A stretch of 22,108 nt of DNA from Nitriliruptorales bacterium (GTDB taxonomy: Bacteria; Actinomycetota; Nitriliruptoria; Euzebyales; Egibacteraceae), in NCBI GenBank assembly GCA_007119305.1, contig SKPY01000176.1, positions 1 to 22,108 of the forward strand. The letters run 5' to 3'. A program made the position numbers and the translations under genes. Shown here piece by piece: positions 1 through 8,500 of this stretch. Below the pieces are notes generated by a model. It was given only the letters and a program-made list of their open reading frames with translations, did no database searches and had not been told where the DNA came from. The first letter of the stretch is position 1; the number at the start of each line of letters is the position of its first letter.

Positions 1-233
1 ATACGAGACGCCGAGCAACCGACGAGCGGCCTGACGCTCGTAGACGGGTCGGCTAGACGGGGCCTGCCTCACGCGCATCACCTACCCCTGGCTTGGAAAG
101 TCCATGCTTACCGTACACACAAGAACTTCCGCCGCACGCGCCTGCCCACGTAGGGACAACGCGCGAGCGGAGGCGGCCCTCGAGCACGACGCACCGCGCC
201 CGAGGCCGCGGCTGGTCGGGCTGCCGCCTGCGC
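1..233. other. Left-edge non-coding stretch
   Basis: I see no convincing gene here. The open frames lack family resemblance and mirror the codon bias of the neighbouring gene. The only structure noted is the hairpin at 22-41. The stretch lies downstream of the minus-strand GYD gene, so it is probably its 3' flank. Confidence 0.5.
22..41 (-). terminator. Hairpin downstream of the GYD gene
   Basis: A perfect 7-bp inverted repeat, ACGAGCG at 22-28 and CGCTCGT at 35-41, encloses a 6-nt loop about 190 nt past the GYD stop codon. There is no T-run on either strand, so termination is only a guess. Confidence 0.25.
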
Positions 234-527
234 CTATCCGAGCTTGCTGATGATCCCGCGCATCTCGCCGTCGTCGAACGCGCGCATGGTGGTCGTGCGC
301 ACATTGCCCTGCGAGCTGACCGCGAGCGCGAAGGCGGTGACGGTCTCGTCGTCGGGGAACTCGACGGTCACGACCAGGTCGTACGGCCCCATCGTCCAGT
401 AGATCGACTCGACGGCCCCGCCCAGCTTCTGAGCAAGCCCCTTCACGTCCTCCGCCCGGTCGACGGTGTCGCTGAAGTTGCGAACCCCGTCTTCAGTCCA
501 GCTCACCAGCGCCACGTACCTCGCCAT
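234..527 (-). CDS. GYD-domain protein
   Basis: A 97-residue protein that fits the GYD family, small ferredoxin-like-fold proteins of unknown biochemical role. The hallmark GPYD sits near residues 47-50, followed by a strand (LVVTVEF) and the typical pattern of a DDETVTAFAL helix and a TTTMRAF strand. The length is normal for the family and there is no signal peptide or membrane segment. The ATG at 525-527 has a purine-rich stretch (AAGGGG) about 9 nt upstream. The gene is the last of three minus-strand genes, and its start lies inside the end of the preceding small helix-turn-helix gene, so the two are probably co-transcribed and may be translationally coupled. What a GYD protein does beside a primase-helicase is unknown. 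Confidence 0.85.
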   Translation of the reverse strand: MARYVALVSWTEDGVRNFSDTVDRAEDVKGLAQKLGGAVESIYWTMGPYDLVVTVEFPDDETVTAFALAVSSQGNVRTTTMRAFDDGEMRGIISKLG

Positions 528-888
528 GCCGTCTCACCCCTTCGACAGTCGGATGGGCGCCGATAGCCACGTCGCCCACGACATGTTGGCGGCACTCGCC
601 ATCAGGGCCGCCGGCTGGGGGCTCCCTCAGACGAGTCCGCCCCGGCGCCCGGAGTGTGGGCCGAGGGCCGACGGCCGTCAAGGCCCCTGGTGTGGGCACC
701 GACCACCGCTCGTCCTTGGCCGCCAGCGGGACCCCGAGCAGCTGCAGCTCGTCGTAGGCGGTGTACCGGTCGACGCCGTAGCGGCGGGCGTAGGTGCGGA
801 CCGTCGCGTCCGCGCCCGACTGCAGCCACGAGCGGGCGGAGTCGAGTCGGGTCGGCCGGCGCATTCGATGCCGTCGGGGCTGTGGCAC
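493..888 (-). CDS. Small helix-turn-helix protein, helicase partner
   Basis: A 131-residue reading frame beginning at GTG 886-888, with a strong GAGGAG site at 898-903 spaced 9 nt away. An in-frame ATG at 862-864 is possible but has no ribosome binding site. The core ATVRTYARRYGVDRYTAYDE (about residues 28-47), followed by LQLLGVPL, reads as a helix-turn-helix in which YGVDRYTAY is the turn and recognition helix. I recall similar small proteins in actinobacteria but cannot name the family. The C-terminal 60 residues are Pro/Arg/Gly-rich and poorly ordered, and the last 35 nt overlap the GYD start, so the natural end may lie earlier. It starts 16 nt after the helicase stop, which suggests a regulator or DNA-binding partner of the helicase. 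Confidence 0.6.
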   Translation of the reverse strand: MPQPRRHRMRRPTRLDSARSWLQSGADATVRTYARRYGVDRYTAYDELQLLGVPLAAKDERWSVPTPGALTAVGPRPTLRAPGRTRLREPPAGGPDGECRQHVVGDVAIGAHPTVEGVRRHGEVRGAGELD

Positions 889-897
889 TGGGGCTGT

Positions 898-904
898 CTC
901 CTCG
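898..904 (-). promoter_or_regulatory. Ribosome binding site deciding a GTG start
   Basis: CGAGGAG on the minus strand lies directly after the helicase stop codon (905-907) and 9 nt before the GTG at 886-888. It is why I chose this start over the ATG at 862-864, and it implies translation as one operon with the helicase. Confidence 0.55.
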
Positions 905-3481
905 TCAGGCGTGGGCGTGCTGGTACGCCTGCCAGACCTCGGCCGGCAGCCGCCCGCGGTCGCCGACGGCGAGGCCGGCCGCACGCGCCCAAGCACGGAC
1001 CTGCGCCGTCGTCGCTGATGGCGGCGCGGACGCGGCCGGCTCCTGCGGTTGCGCGACCGGCGGGCCGCTCGCCGCGCGCAGCGGGAGCCGTGGGGCGCTG
1101 GCTGCCGTCGGGTCGGTCGCAAACCGCAGTTTGCGGTAGCCGGCCTTGCGCCGGTTGTGCATCGCCTTGAGCATCGGGACGCCGGCGTCGCGGTAGTCGT
1201 GCACCTCCGCGGTGGCCTTGCCGGGGTGATCCCGGACGACGCGGCCCGCGTACTGCTCGATGCGCTGCGGGGCCGACACGGGGAAGGCGAGGAACAGCGT
1301 GTCGAGCCGCGGGCAGTCGAAGCCCTCGCCGATGTAGCGGTCGGTCGCGACCAGCAGCACCTGGCGGTCCTCGGCCAGGCGTGCGTGCACGGCTCGACGC
1401 TCCGTGACCTTGAGGCGGCCGTGGAGGACGAGCGGGTCGACGCCGCGGTCGCGCAGCCCGGCGGCGAGCACCTCGACGTGCTCGGTGCGGCCGCTGAGCA
1501 CGAGGCAGTTGCGCCCGTCGCGCATCGCGCGCGCGACGTCGTCGCAGATCTGTTCGGTGCGGCCTTCGTCCTCCACGATCGCCTCGTACAGCAGCGCGAG
1601 CACCTCGCCTCGGGTGAGCCCGTCGGTCGGCATGTCCACCACCAGCTGTGTGTCGTGGACGTGCAGCAGCCGGACGAGGTCGTCGTCGGCCCGGTCGATG
1701 CGGTGCCTGATCGGCCCGCACTGCATGACCATGATCTCCTTGCGGCCGTCGGGTCGCTGCGGGGTTGCGGTGAGGCCGAGCCAGCGCCGCGCCCGCACCT
1801 GCCGCACCGTGCGCTCGATGGTGGGGGCGGCCACCCGGTGGCACTCGTCGATGACGACGAGCCCGTAGCCGTCGAGCAGCTCGTCGGGACGCTCGCTGCG
1901 CACGATGGTCTGGAACATCGCGATGTCCACCGCCCGGGTCTGGCTGCGCTTGCCGGCGCCGAGCTGCCCCGCCACGATCCCCAGGTGGGTGCGCAGCTGC
2001 GCCCGCCACTGGTCGAGCAGCTCCCTGCGATCCACGAGCACCAACGTGGGCGTGGCATGACGGGCGATCAACGCACAGCCCATGACCGTCTTGCCCGCCC
2101 CGGGCGGCGCCTCCAGCACCCCGAGCTCGTGGCGACCGAGCTCCTCGACGGCCTCGGCCTGGAGCGTTCGCAGTGCACCCGTGAAGGTGACCTCGAGCGG
2201 AGCCGGCTCGCTGCGCACGTCGTCGACCGCAAGCCGGCTGCCGGCCTCCGCCACGAGCGTGGCCGCGGCCTCGGTGACCCCGCGCGGCAGGTACAGGTGC
2301 TCGAGATCCTCGGCGTAGCAGCGGATGAACCGTGGGGTCGCATGGTTGGACATCCGCAGCCGCTCGTGCTTGTGGAACTCGGGATTGTGGAGCATCGCGA
2401 GATGCTTGAGCGAGGCGTACAGGCCAGGCGGGACACCCGCCCGGCGGATCGCCAGCATCCCCGCGAGCTGCGCCCGGATGACCGCAGGCGGATCGGGGTC
2501 GGGACGCAGCGTCGAGCGGTGCAGCCGCGCCTCCGGTCCCACGACGACCGGCCGGAGGTCTTCGGCGCCGCGCCGGACGTCCGCGGGTGACATGCGTTGC
2601 ACGGAATCGAGGAAGGCGAACTGGTCCGGCCAGGGCTCGAACGTGCGCGGGTCCACGAAGACAGTGGTGTGGCGGTCGCGGCGGCACTCGCCCTGCAGCG
2701 GCAGCGCGATGAGGTTGCCGAACCCCCGCTCGGGCAGGAAGTCCTGCGAGGGGAAGAAGCGGTCGTAGCTGTCGAGGTCGAGCTCGCCGCGCAGCGCGAT
2801 CGCCTCGCGCAGCAGCGCCGCGCCCAGCGCCCTCGCATCGGCGGCTGCGACCGGGGCGGTGAAGAACGTCCACACGTGCGCGCCGTCGCCGGAACGGGAC
2901 AGCTCCACGACGGTCGGCACACCGGCCGCCTCGGCGGCCTCGCAGTAGGCCTGGACGTCCAGGCGCCACGTCGCCTTGTCGAAGTCGCAGGCGAGCAGGC
3001 GGCACGTGTCGCCGGGGAGCAGCGGGTAGAGGCCGATCGTGTCGCGCCCCTCGAGGTGGGCGGCGATCACCCCGTCGGTCAGCGGCAGATACTCCCGCTC
3101 CGCGCGCGGAATGTGTGGGCCGCCCTTGTGGACCGGCCACCAGCCGCTCGTGCCCTTGCCCCGCTTCTCGAAGCGACGCGCGTAGACGTCGTTGCGGCCG
3201 GCGAACAGCATCCGGTACAGCGCCAGCTTCACGTGCCGGGACGAGCGCTGGTGGACACGGGCGGGGGGTCCACCGTCGGGAAGCGGTCCCCCCACCGCGC
3301 CTGTGAGGCGCGGCTCCAGGCGCGGACGAACTGCGTCGTCGTGCTCGGCGCCGGCGGCCCTGGCTGCGGCCAGAGTGCGGCGCAACCCCTCGAGCTCGCC
3401 GCGGGTCCTGGCCAGCTCGCGGCGCAACCTGGCGTTCTCCTCAGCGTGCACACAGCACGGCCGGGCAGGGTCGGCCTCCAT
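905..3481 (-). CDS. TOTE-type AEP primase / SF2 helicase with Lsr2-like tail
   Basis: An 858-residue nucleic-acid enzyme. Order seen: a short coiled coil (about 12-45, EENARLRRELARTRGELEG); an archaeo-eukaryotic primase domain (about 85-295) with the acidic pair in CDFDKATW (Asp166, Asp168), SRSGDGAH (His202), the SYDRFFPSQD box and GFGNLIALPLQ; then an SF2 helicase with Walker A APPGAGKT (about 458-465), DECH (about 545-548), TATP (about 571-574) and a C-terminal lobe ending in YAGRVVRDHPGK. The last 37 residues (VRAWARAAGLAV then DRGRLPAEVW) match the Lsr2 C-terminal AT-rich-DNA-binding fold. The primase-helicase order is that of TOTE conflict-system proteins, proposed to act in defence. 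ATG 3479-3481 has GAGGG just upstream; a GTG 28 codons earlier has no ribosome site. The region where I recall family members carrying zinc-binding cysteines has none here. Cytoplasmic; first gene of the operon. Confidence 0.88.
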   Translation of the reverse strand: MEADPARPCCVHAEENARLRRELARTRGELEGLRRTLAAARAAGAEHDDAVRPRLEPRLTGAVGGPLPDGGPPARVHQRSSRHVKLALYRMLFAGRNDVYARRFEKRGKGTSGWWPVHKGGPHIPRAEREYLPLTDGVIAAHLEGRDTIGLYPLLPGDTCRLLACDFDKATWRLDVQAYCEAAEAAGVPTVVELSRSGDGAHVWTFFTAPVAAADARALGAALLREAIALRGELDLDSYDRFFPSQDFLPERGFGNLIALPLQGECRRDRHTTVFVDPRTFEPWPDQFAFLDSVQRMSPADVRRGAEDLRPVVVGPEARLHRSTLRPDPDPPAVIRAQLAGMLAIRRAGVPPGLYASLKHLAMLHNPEFHKHERLRMSNHATPRFIRCYAEDLEHLYLPRGVTEAAATLVAEAGSRLAVDDVRSEPAPLEVTFTGALRTLQAEAVEELGRHELGVLEAPPGAGKTVMGCALIARHATPTLVLVDRRELLDQWRAQLRTHLGIVAGQLGAGKRSQTRAVDIAMFQTIVRSERPDELLDGYGLVVIDECHRVAAPTIERTVRQVRARRWLGLTATPQRPDGRKEIMVMQCGPIRHRIDRADDDLVRLLHVHDTQLVVDMPTDGLTRGEVLALLYEAIVEDEGRTEQICDDVARAMRDGRNCLVLSGRTEHVEVLAAGLRDRGVDPLVLHGRLKVTERRAVHARLAEDRQVLLVATDRYIGEGFDCPRLDTLFLAFPVSAPQRIEQYAGRVVRDHPGKATAEVHDYRDAGVPMLKAMHNRRKAGYRKLRFATDPTAASAPRLPLRAASGPPVAQPQEPAASAPPSATTAQVRAWARAAGLAVGDRGRLPAEVWQAYQHAHA

Positions 3482-4050
3482 GGACCCTCGAGTATGCACC
3501 GGCTGCCGCACTCCCGGCGCGATGTCCGTCCTTTGACCAGCGTGACGCACGGGGCGAGGTTGCACGGTCGAAGTGGCCGGCTGACGACGTTCACCGGAGC
3601 TCTACGACGGCGGGCTACGCCACAAGACGTGCTGGTGTCGGTCCTTTTGGTCCCGACGCTTCCTGGTCCTCGAACCGAGTCCGCTTCGGCGGTACTTGCG
3701 CGCCGAGGAAGGGTTCACTCAGCTGACGGTGCTCGACACGCTGGAGGACTTCGTCAACGAAGGCAGCGTCGTCTTGGAGGCCCGTTGGCTTGAGCTCTGC
3801 TCGGCGCCTCCACTACGCTCCGTGACCGGCTTGCCCGTTCGTGCGCGCGGCGTCGTAGGAATGCCCGCCATTCGGTATCCCCCGGCTACCTACTGGTCTT
3901 CCCAAACATGTTCACAACTCCGGTGCGGCCTGCCGCAGCTTCGCGGCCCTCAAGACCACGCCAGACTGAACTCGTCGACAGAACGAGCAGAGGGGGGGCA
4001 TTTCAGTGGGTATAGTGGTGGGCACGGACGCTGGAACGAAGGTGCTTGCC
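3482..4050. other. Divergent intergenic region
   Basis: About 570 nt between the minus-strand helicase operon and the plus-strand Xre gene. A plus-strand frame from about 3597 through 4073 is open and partly protein-like (for example RRFLVLEPSPLRRYL then LTVLDTLEDFVNEG), but I recognise no family and its C-terminal part is unconvincing. It could be a relic of a lost gene. The region must hold the promoters of both flanking operons. Confidence 0.4.
4011..4016 (+). promoter_or_regulatory. Candidate -10 box for the Xre-RES operon
   Basis: TATAGT fits a -10 hexamer about 35 nt before the preferred ATG at 4051. No good -35 is seen at 17 nt. It falls just inside the longer GTG-initiated frame starting at 4006, which favours the ATG start. 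Confidence 0.35.
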
Positions 4051-4434
4051 ATGGCCGCCGTCGAACAAGTTGAGGATGCCGCCTACCGCGGTTCCGTCCG
4101 CGACGACACCGCTGTCATCGCCCGGTGGCTGCTGGATCATCTCGGCCAGCGGATCACGACGGTCGGGCTGGGGCTGCGCGACGCCAGCGTCGTCCGCCGG
4201 TACGCCCGTGGCGAGGTGCAGCCGCCACAAGAGCGCGCAGCCCGCCTCCGGCTGCTCTATCGCGTGGGCCGAACCGTCGCTGATGCGTATGACGCCGAGA
4301 CGGCCCGCGCGTTCCTCACCGGCTCCAATCCCCAACTCGGCGATCGCGCACCCCTTGTGGTGATCGCCGATGACCCCACTGAGCATGCTGCCTCTGAGGT
4401 CATCGGCGCTGTCCGAGCGCTGCTGCACGGATAG
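4051..4434 (+). CDS. Xre/MbcA/ParS-type antitoxin of a RES module
   Basis: A 127-residue protein shaped like the antitoxins that pair with RES toxins. The N-terminal part holds a helix-turn-helix (about 33-65: ITTVGLGLRDASVVRRYARG, then a PPQERAARLRLLYRVG helix). The C-terminal part is the antitoxin-set domain that plugs the toxin active site (AFLTGSNPQLGDRAPLVVI). Such proteins normally also repress their own operon. I prefer ATG 4051 because GAAGG lies about 8 nt upstream; a GTG at 4006 would add 15 residues but overlaps a -10-like TATAGT. The RES frame begins 5 nt after its stop. The antitoxin is intact while its toxin is frameshifted. Confidence 0.8.
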   Translation: MAAVEQVEDAAYRGSVRDDTAVIARWLLDHLGQRITTVGLGLRDASVVRRYARGEVQPPQERAARLRLLYRVGRTVADAYDAETARAFLTGSNPQLGDRAPLVVIADDPTEHAASEVIGAVRALLHG

Positions 4435-4439
4435 CCCTG

Positions 4440-5129
4440 GTGCTGCAGACCGTCACGGCGCCGCAAACGGGCTTGTGGCGGGCGCACCGCGACCCCACGG
4501 CGCTGCCGCAACAGCCGGGTCCTGGACAGGCACCGCCCAACCGCTTCGATGACCCTCGTGGCGTCTACCGGGTGCGCTACCTGGCCACGACCCGTCGCGG
4601 CGCGTTCCTCGAGATCCTCGCCCGCTTTCGCCGCTCACCCGAGGTCGAGGAACGGTTGGACGCCGTCATCAACGTCGACGAAGGCCTCGAGCCGTCACGG
4701 CACCCACGGGTACCGCGACGGGTGATCCAGGCCTTGTTCTGCGTGCAAGCGTTTCCGCCTGCCAAGGCGGAGTTCGTGACGTCGCCGCGGTCGGATCTCA
4801 GTCGGAGCTCGGGCAGCACCTGCAGTCCGCGCAGCGCTCGACGCCGCCCAGCTCGGCACCGATCGAGAGCCGGCCCAGCTTGATGAAGCCACTATCCGAC
4901 TCGGCGGGCCCAGGGGACGCCCCATCACTCAGGCCTTGTCTCGCGTGATCTTCGAACAGACCACCGCTGCCGGGATCCGCTACACCTCCCGCGTCGACGC
5001 CAACGAGGAGTGTTGGGCGGTCTTCGAGGCCACTCCCCTCGAATTCAGCGACCCGAAGCCCGTCGACCTTGATGACACGCAACTCCAAGAGGCCGCCCCG
5101 AGCTCCGGATCGCTCTGCCATACCGCTGA
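4440..5129 (+). pseudogene. RES-domain toxin, broken by two frameshifts
   Basis: RES toxins degrade NAD+ and are neutralised by the preceding Xre-type antitoxin. The GTG-initiated frame gives the N-terminal RES motifs: LWRAHRDP with the first conserved Arg, then FDDPRGVYRVRYLA and the RRGAFLEILARF helix with the conserved Glu. It runs to about 4800, after which it degenerates. The next frame (+1), open from 4780, continues the domain: LDEATIRLGGPRGRPITQAL, then GIRYTSR and ECWAVFE, which carry the second half of the active site, to LDDTQLQEAA at about 5095. A further shift back to the first frame gives ELRIALPYR and a stop at 5127-5129. So one indel at about 4780-4890 and another at about 5095 compensate each other. 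No single frame encodes a whole toxin, so it is probably inactive. Confidence 0.78.
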
Positions 5130-5152
5130 ACCGCCTGATGACCCTCCTCCTA

Positions 5153-5169
5153 CCCTGCGCTTTGCAGGG
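5153..5169 (+). terminator. Hairpin after the RES gene
   Basis: CCCTGC (5153-5158) and GCAGGG (5164-5169) form a 6-bp stem with a GCTTT loop, 24 nt past the reconstructed RES stop. No T-run follows, so it is a weak terminator candidate. Confidence 0.3.
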
Positions 5170-5392
5170 AGCAGGGATGAACCTCCAAGTCGTCAACGGC
5201 ACGGGCACCTACCGAGGGTGTCGACGCGAACGGGCTGGGAGTCTCCTCATCGACTACAAGGCCCCACGTCCAGTCCCGCCGGCCGAACGGACCGAGACGC
5301 GCGGCCACTCCTCCGCCCCGGCTTGTCCGCGAACGGTTGTTCGCTTGGCGGACTCCGGCGACGTGACGTGGGACGACATCCGTCGCCCGTAG

Positions 5393-5526
5393 GTCGACGG
5401 CACCTGCTGGCTCGAGGGTCCGAGTGGCAGAACCGCCGCGTCATACGGATCTCGGTCTTCTATTGGTCGACGACTGACGGCGTCGACCGCTCGGTCGCGG
5501 CGAGCGTGCGCGTCTTCGAGGGGCTG
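5393..5526 (+). pseudogene. Relic of a PLP-dependent decarboxylase C-terminus
   Basis: Two adjacent frames together read VDGTCWLEGP (from 5393), then WQNRRVIRISVFYWSTTDG and VDRSVAASVRVFEG (to about 5526). This resembles the last 45 residues of group II PLP-dependent decarboxylases/aminotransferases, where DGTCW, a W-G-R-x-x-x-R-I-S-V strand and W-x-T-T-x-x-D-V-x-R close the small domain. A frameshift lies between about 5412 and 5430, and a TAG precedes the first piece. I find no convincing upstream part of the enzyme in 5130-5392, so only the tail survives. The lysine that would bind PLP is absent. The assignment rests on pattern memory. Confidence 0.5.
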
Positions 5527-5530
5527 TGCG

Positions 5531-5556
5531 CTGACCGGTCGCCTGTTGCCGGTCAG
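5531..5556 (-). terminator. Hairpin overlapping the stop codon of the giant gene
   Basis: CTGACCGG (5531-5538) and CCGGTCAG (5549-5556) form a perfect 8-bp stem with a 10-nt loop. The TGA of the giant gene (5553-5555) lies inside one arm. No T-run follows on the minus strand, so it may protect the 3' end or terminate weakly. Confidence 0.45.
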
Positions 5557-8500
5557 TCGCAGACGAAGTGCCCTGGCGTGTCCGTGTGCGGTGGGTTCGA
5601 GTTGTGCGCCACGTCCTCGTGGTAGACGAGCGCGAGCTCCCGGAAGCCCGAGGTGCCCTCGGTGCCGGGCTGGAACGCCCCGTCTCCGTGCGCCTGGTTG
5701 ATGAGGTACTCGAGAAGCCCGGGTTGGATCTCACGCAGGGCCACCCAGGCGCCGTAGGTTGCCGGGCACAGGTAGTAGATGTTGTACGTCCCCGCCCAGT
5801 CCATGAGCCGGTCACCCTGGACCGGGCCGGTGTCCGCCACGTCGGCCTGCATGGCGTCGGAGTCCCAGCCGCCGTAGATGTGGTCGATGCCGTCGTAGGT
5901 GTCGCCGTCGACGGCGACGAAGAACCACTCGGGTGGGTCGTGCGCACGGGCGACCCGTCGGCCGCGCGTGTCGTCCGACGCCGGGCGTGGCCGCACGTCG
6001 AGGTGGGTGTCGCCGTGGCCGCCGTAGAGGTGGTCGTTGCCCCGACCGCCCCACAGCGCGTCGTCGCCGTCGCCGCCGAACAGCACGTCGTCGCCGTCGT
6101 TGCCGTTCATGAGGTCGTCGCCGGCGCCGCCGTGCATCCAGTCGCTGTCGTCGCCGCCGAGCAGGACGTCGTCGCCGCCGACGTGCATCTGGGTGAGCTC
6201 GACCTCGCGGGTGAGCGTGCCCTCGCGGAAGACCGTCGTGGAGATGAACGGCTCCTGGGGTTCGATGAGCTCCTCCCGTGAGCCGTCCTCGACGATGTTG
6301 CGCACGACGCCCTGGTCGCCGAGGATCGCGTCCTCGCCGGGGCCGCCGCAGAGCACGTCGCCGCCGAAGGCGATGTCGTCGAGGCCGAACTCGCCGTCGA
6401 CCTCGACGCTCTTCGTCGCGAGGTACTCGGCCATGTTCTCGGCGTCACCGCCGATGTCGGGGTGGGCGAACTGCTCGTCGAGGCGGCACCACTCGACGAT
6501 GCGCCAGCCGGGGATGCCGTCGTCGCCGCTGGCCCAGACGGGCGCCTCGCCCCAGTCGCCGGCGTGGAACGCGTCGGTGTCGTCGAACTGGCCGATGAGG
6601 TCGTCGTCGCCGTGGTTGCCGTAGACGAGGTCGCTGCCGCTCGTGACACCGGGCTCCTCGTCGAGCATCTCGATGTCGCGCACCACCCGGGTGAAGACCT
6701 TCTCGTCCGGGTCGGCGTCGAGCGTGCCGACGTCGCAGGCGAACTCGCGGTCCGCGCCGTCGTTCGTGGCAGTGCGCCAGGCGCCAAGGCCGACGTCCGC
6801 GTCGAGGCTCGGGTCGGCGTCGACACCCTGCGGCTGGTGCCGATAGGTCTGGCAGGTGAGCATTCCGTCGTCGTCGAGCGGGCGCAGGATCGTCGCGTTG
6901 TCGCCCGCGACGACGTCGTGGCCGGGACCGCCATCGATAAGATCACGGCCGTCGTGGCGGTCGGCGTCCCAGCTGCCGCCGATGATGTCGTCCTGGCCGG
7001 GGCCGCCAAAGATCACATCGTCGTCAGGCCCGCCGAGCAGCAGATCGTCGCCGCCGGCGGCGGCCTCGCGGCCGCCATCGCCATCGTCGACCCAGTCGAG
7101 CGTCGCGACCGGCCAGTCCTCCATCGGTGTCGACAGGTCGGGGCGCAGCGCCTGCCAGCCGTCCGCCCAGTCGCCGACGAGACCGACGTCGACGACGACG
7201 TCGTCACCGAACATGAGGTCGTCGCCGGCCTGGCCGTGGAACAGGTCGTGGCCGGGGTGGTCGGCCTCGGCCTGCTCGCCGAACAGGCCTGCGTCGTCGC
7301 CGCGCAGCGACCCGCCGATCATCAGGTCGTCGCCGAACGTGTCGGGCAGCGGGAGGTCCTCGCCGGCGACCGGCTCGTCGAACGGCGTGACGGACGCGCC
7401 GCCGAGGCCGGTCGCCCACCACGGCGCCGGCTCCTCGACGCGGCCGTTGTCGCCGAGGCCGTAGTCGTCGCCGGGCCCGCCGACGATGATGTCGTTGCCC
7501 GCGACGACCCCGTTGGTCGCGGCGTCACTGATGCCGCGGTCCGAGCTACCGCCGATGAGCACGTCGTCGCCGGCGTTGCCGAACAGCACGTCGTCGCCTG
7601 GGCCACCCTCGAGGTGGTCGTCCCCGTCGCTCGCGTCGTGGAGCGGGGCGAACCGGCGGGCGTCGTCGAGCCGGACGGCGTCGTCGCCGATAAGCAGGTC
7701 GTCGCCGCCCTGGCCGAAGCCGATGTCGTCGCCGGCGTCGCCGACGGGGGTGCCGGCAGTGCCGATCGAGCCGCCGATCAGCACGTCATCCCCGGCGGTG
7801 TCGGGGTGCGGGGCGTCCTCGCCGGCGTAGGCGACGTCGTAGAGGTCGACGCCGTAGGCGGCCTCGGCGGCTGCCTGGGCCCACCCGTCACCTTGCGCCG
7901 CAGCAGTTAGTCGCTGCACGCGGGCGTTGTCGCCGGCGAGCAGGTCGTCGCCGCGGCCGCCGACGAGCACGTCGCTGCCGGCCACCGCGCCTTCGAGCTC
8001 GACCGGTCCGGGCGCGGTGCCGTCCCAGTCGTCGGGCAGAGGCTGGTGGCGGTCGGAGCCGCCGATGACGATGTCCTCACCGGGCCCGCCGAAGGCCACG
8101 TCGTTCCCGGCGCCGCCCTCGAGGCGGTCGTCGCCTCCGGGCCCGGTGTCGACGGGCGCGAACCGGCCCCAGGTCGGGTTGAGGGTGAGGTCGCCGTACT
8201 GCGCGGCGGCTGCGGCGTCCCCGTCGGCGCCGACCACGGTCGCGTGGTCGCCGAACAGCAGGTCGTGGCCGCCCTGGCCGAACAGCGCGTCGTCGGAGGC
8301 GAACGTCGGGTCGGGGCCGATCGAGCCGCCGATGAGGACGTCGTCACCGGCCGTGGCCGCGTCGGGTGCGTCCTCGCCGGCCATGGCGATCTCGTAGAGC
8401 TCGACGACGAACGGGCCGCCGTCGACGCCTTCGCCGGGGACGCGCTCGATGCGGGCGTTGTCGCCGGCGAGCGCGTCGCCCCCGGGGCCTCCGGCCAGCA

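Noticed and set aside
678..3140. A minus-strand open frame of about 820 codons overlapping the helicase
   Set aside because: It is Arg/Gly/Ala-rich without motifs, while the overlapping frame has complete primase and helicase motifs. It is a high-GC shadow.
4006..4050. GTG at 4006 as start of the Xre antitoxin
   Set aside because: A -10-like TATAGT lies just inside it and no ribosome site precedes it; ATG 4051 has GAAGG at good spacing.
3597..4073. A plus-strand gene in the divergent intergenic region
   Set aside because: Part of the frame looks protein-like, but there is no ribosome site, no recognised family, and it runs across the Xre start in another frame.
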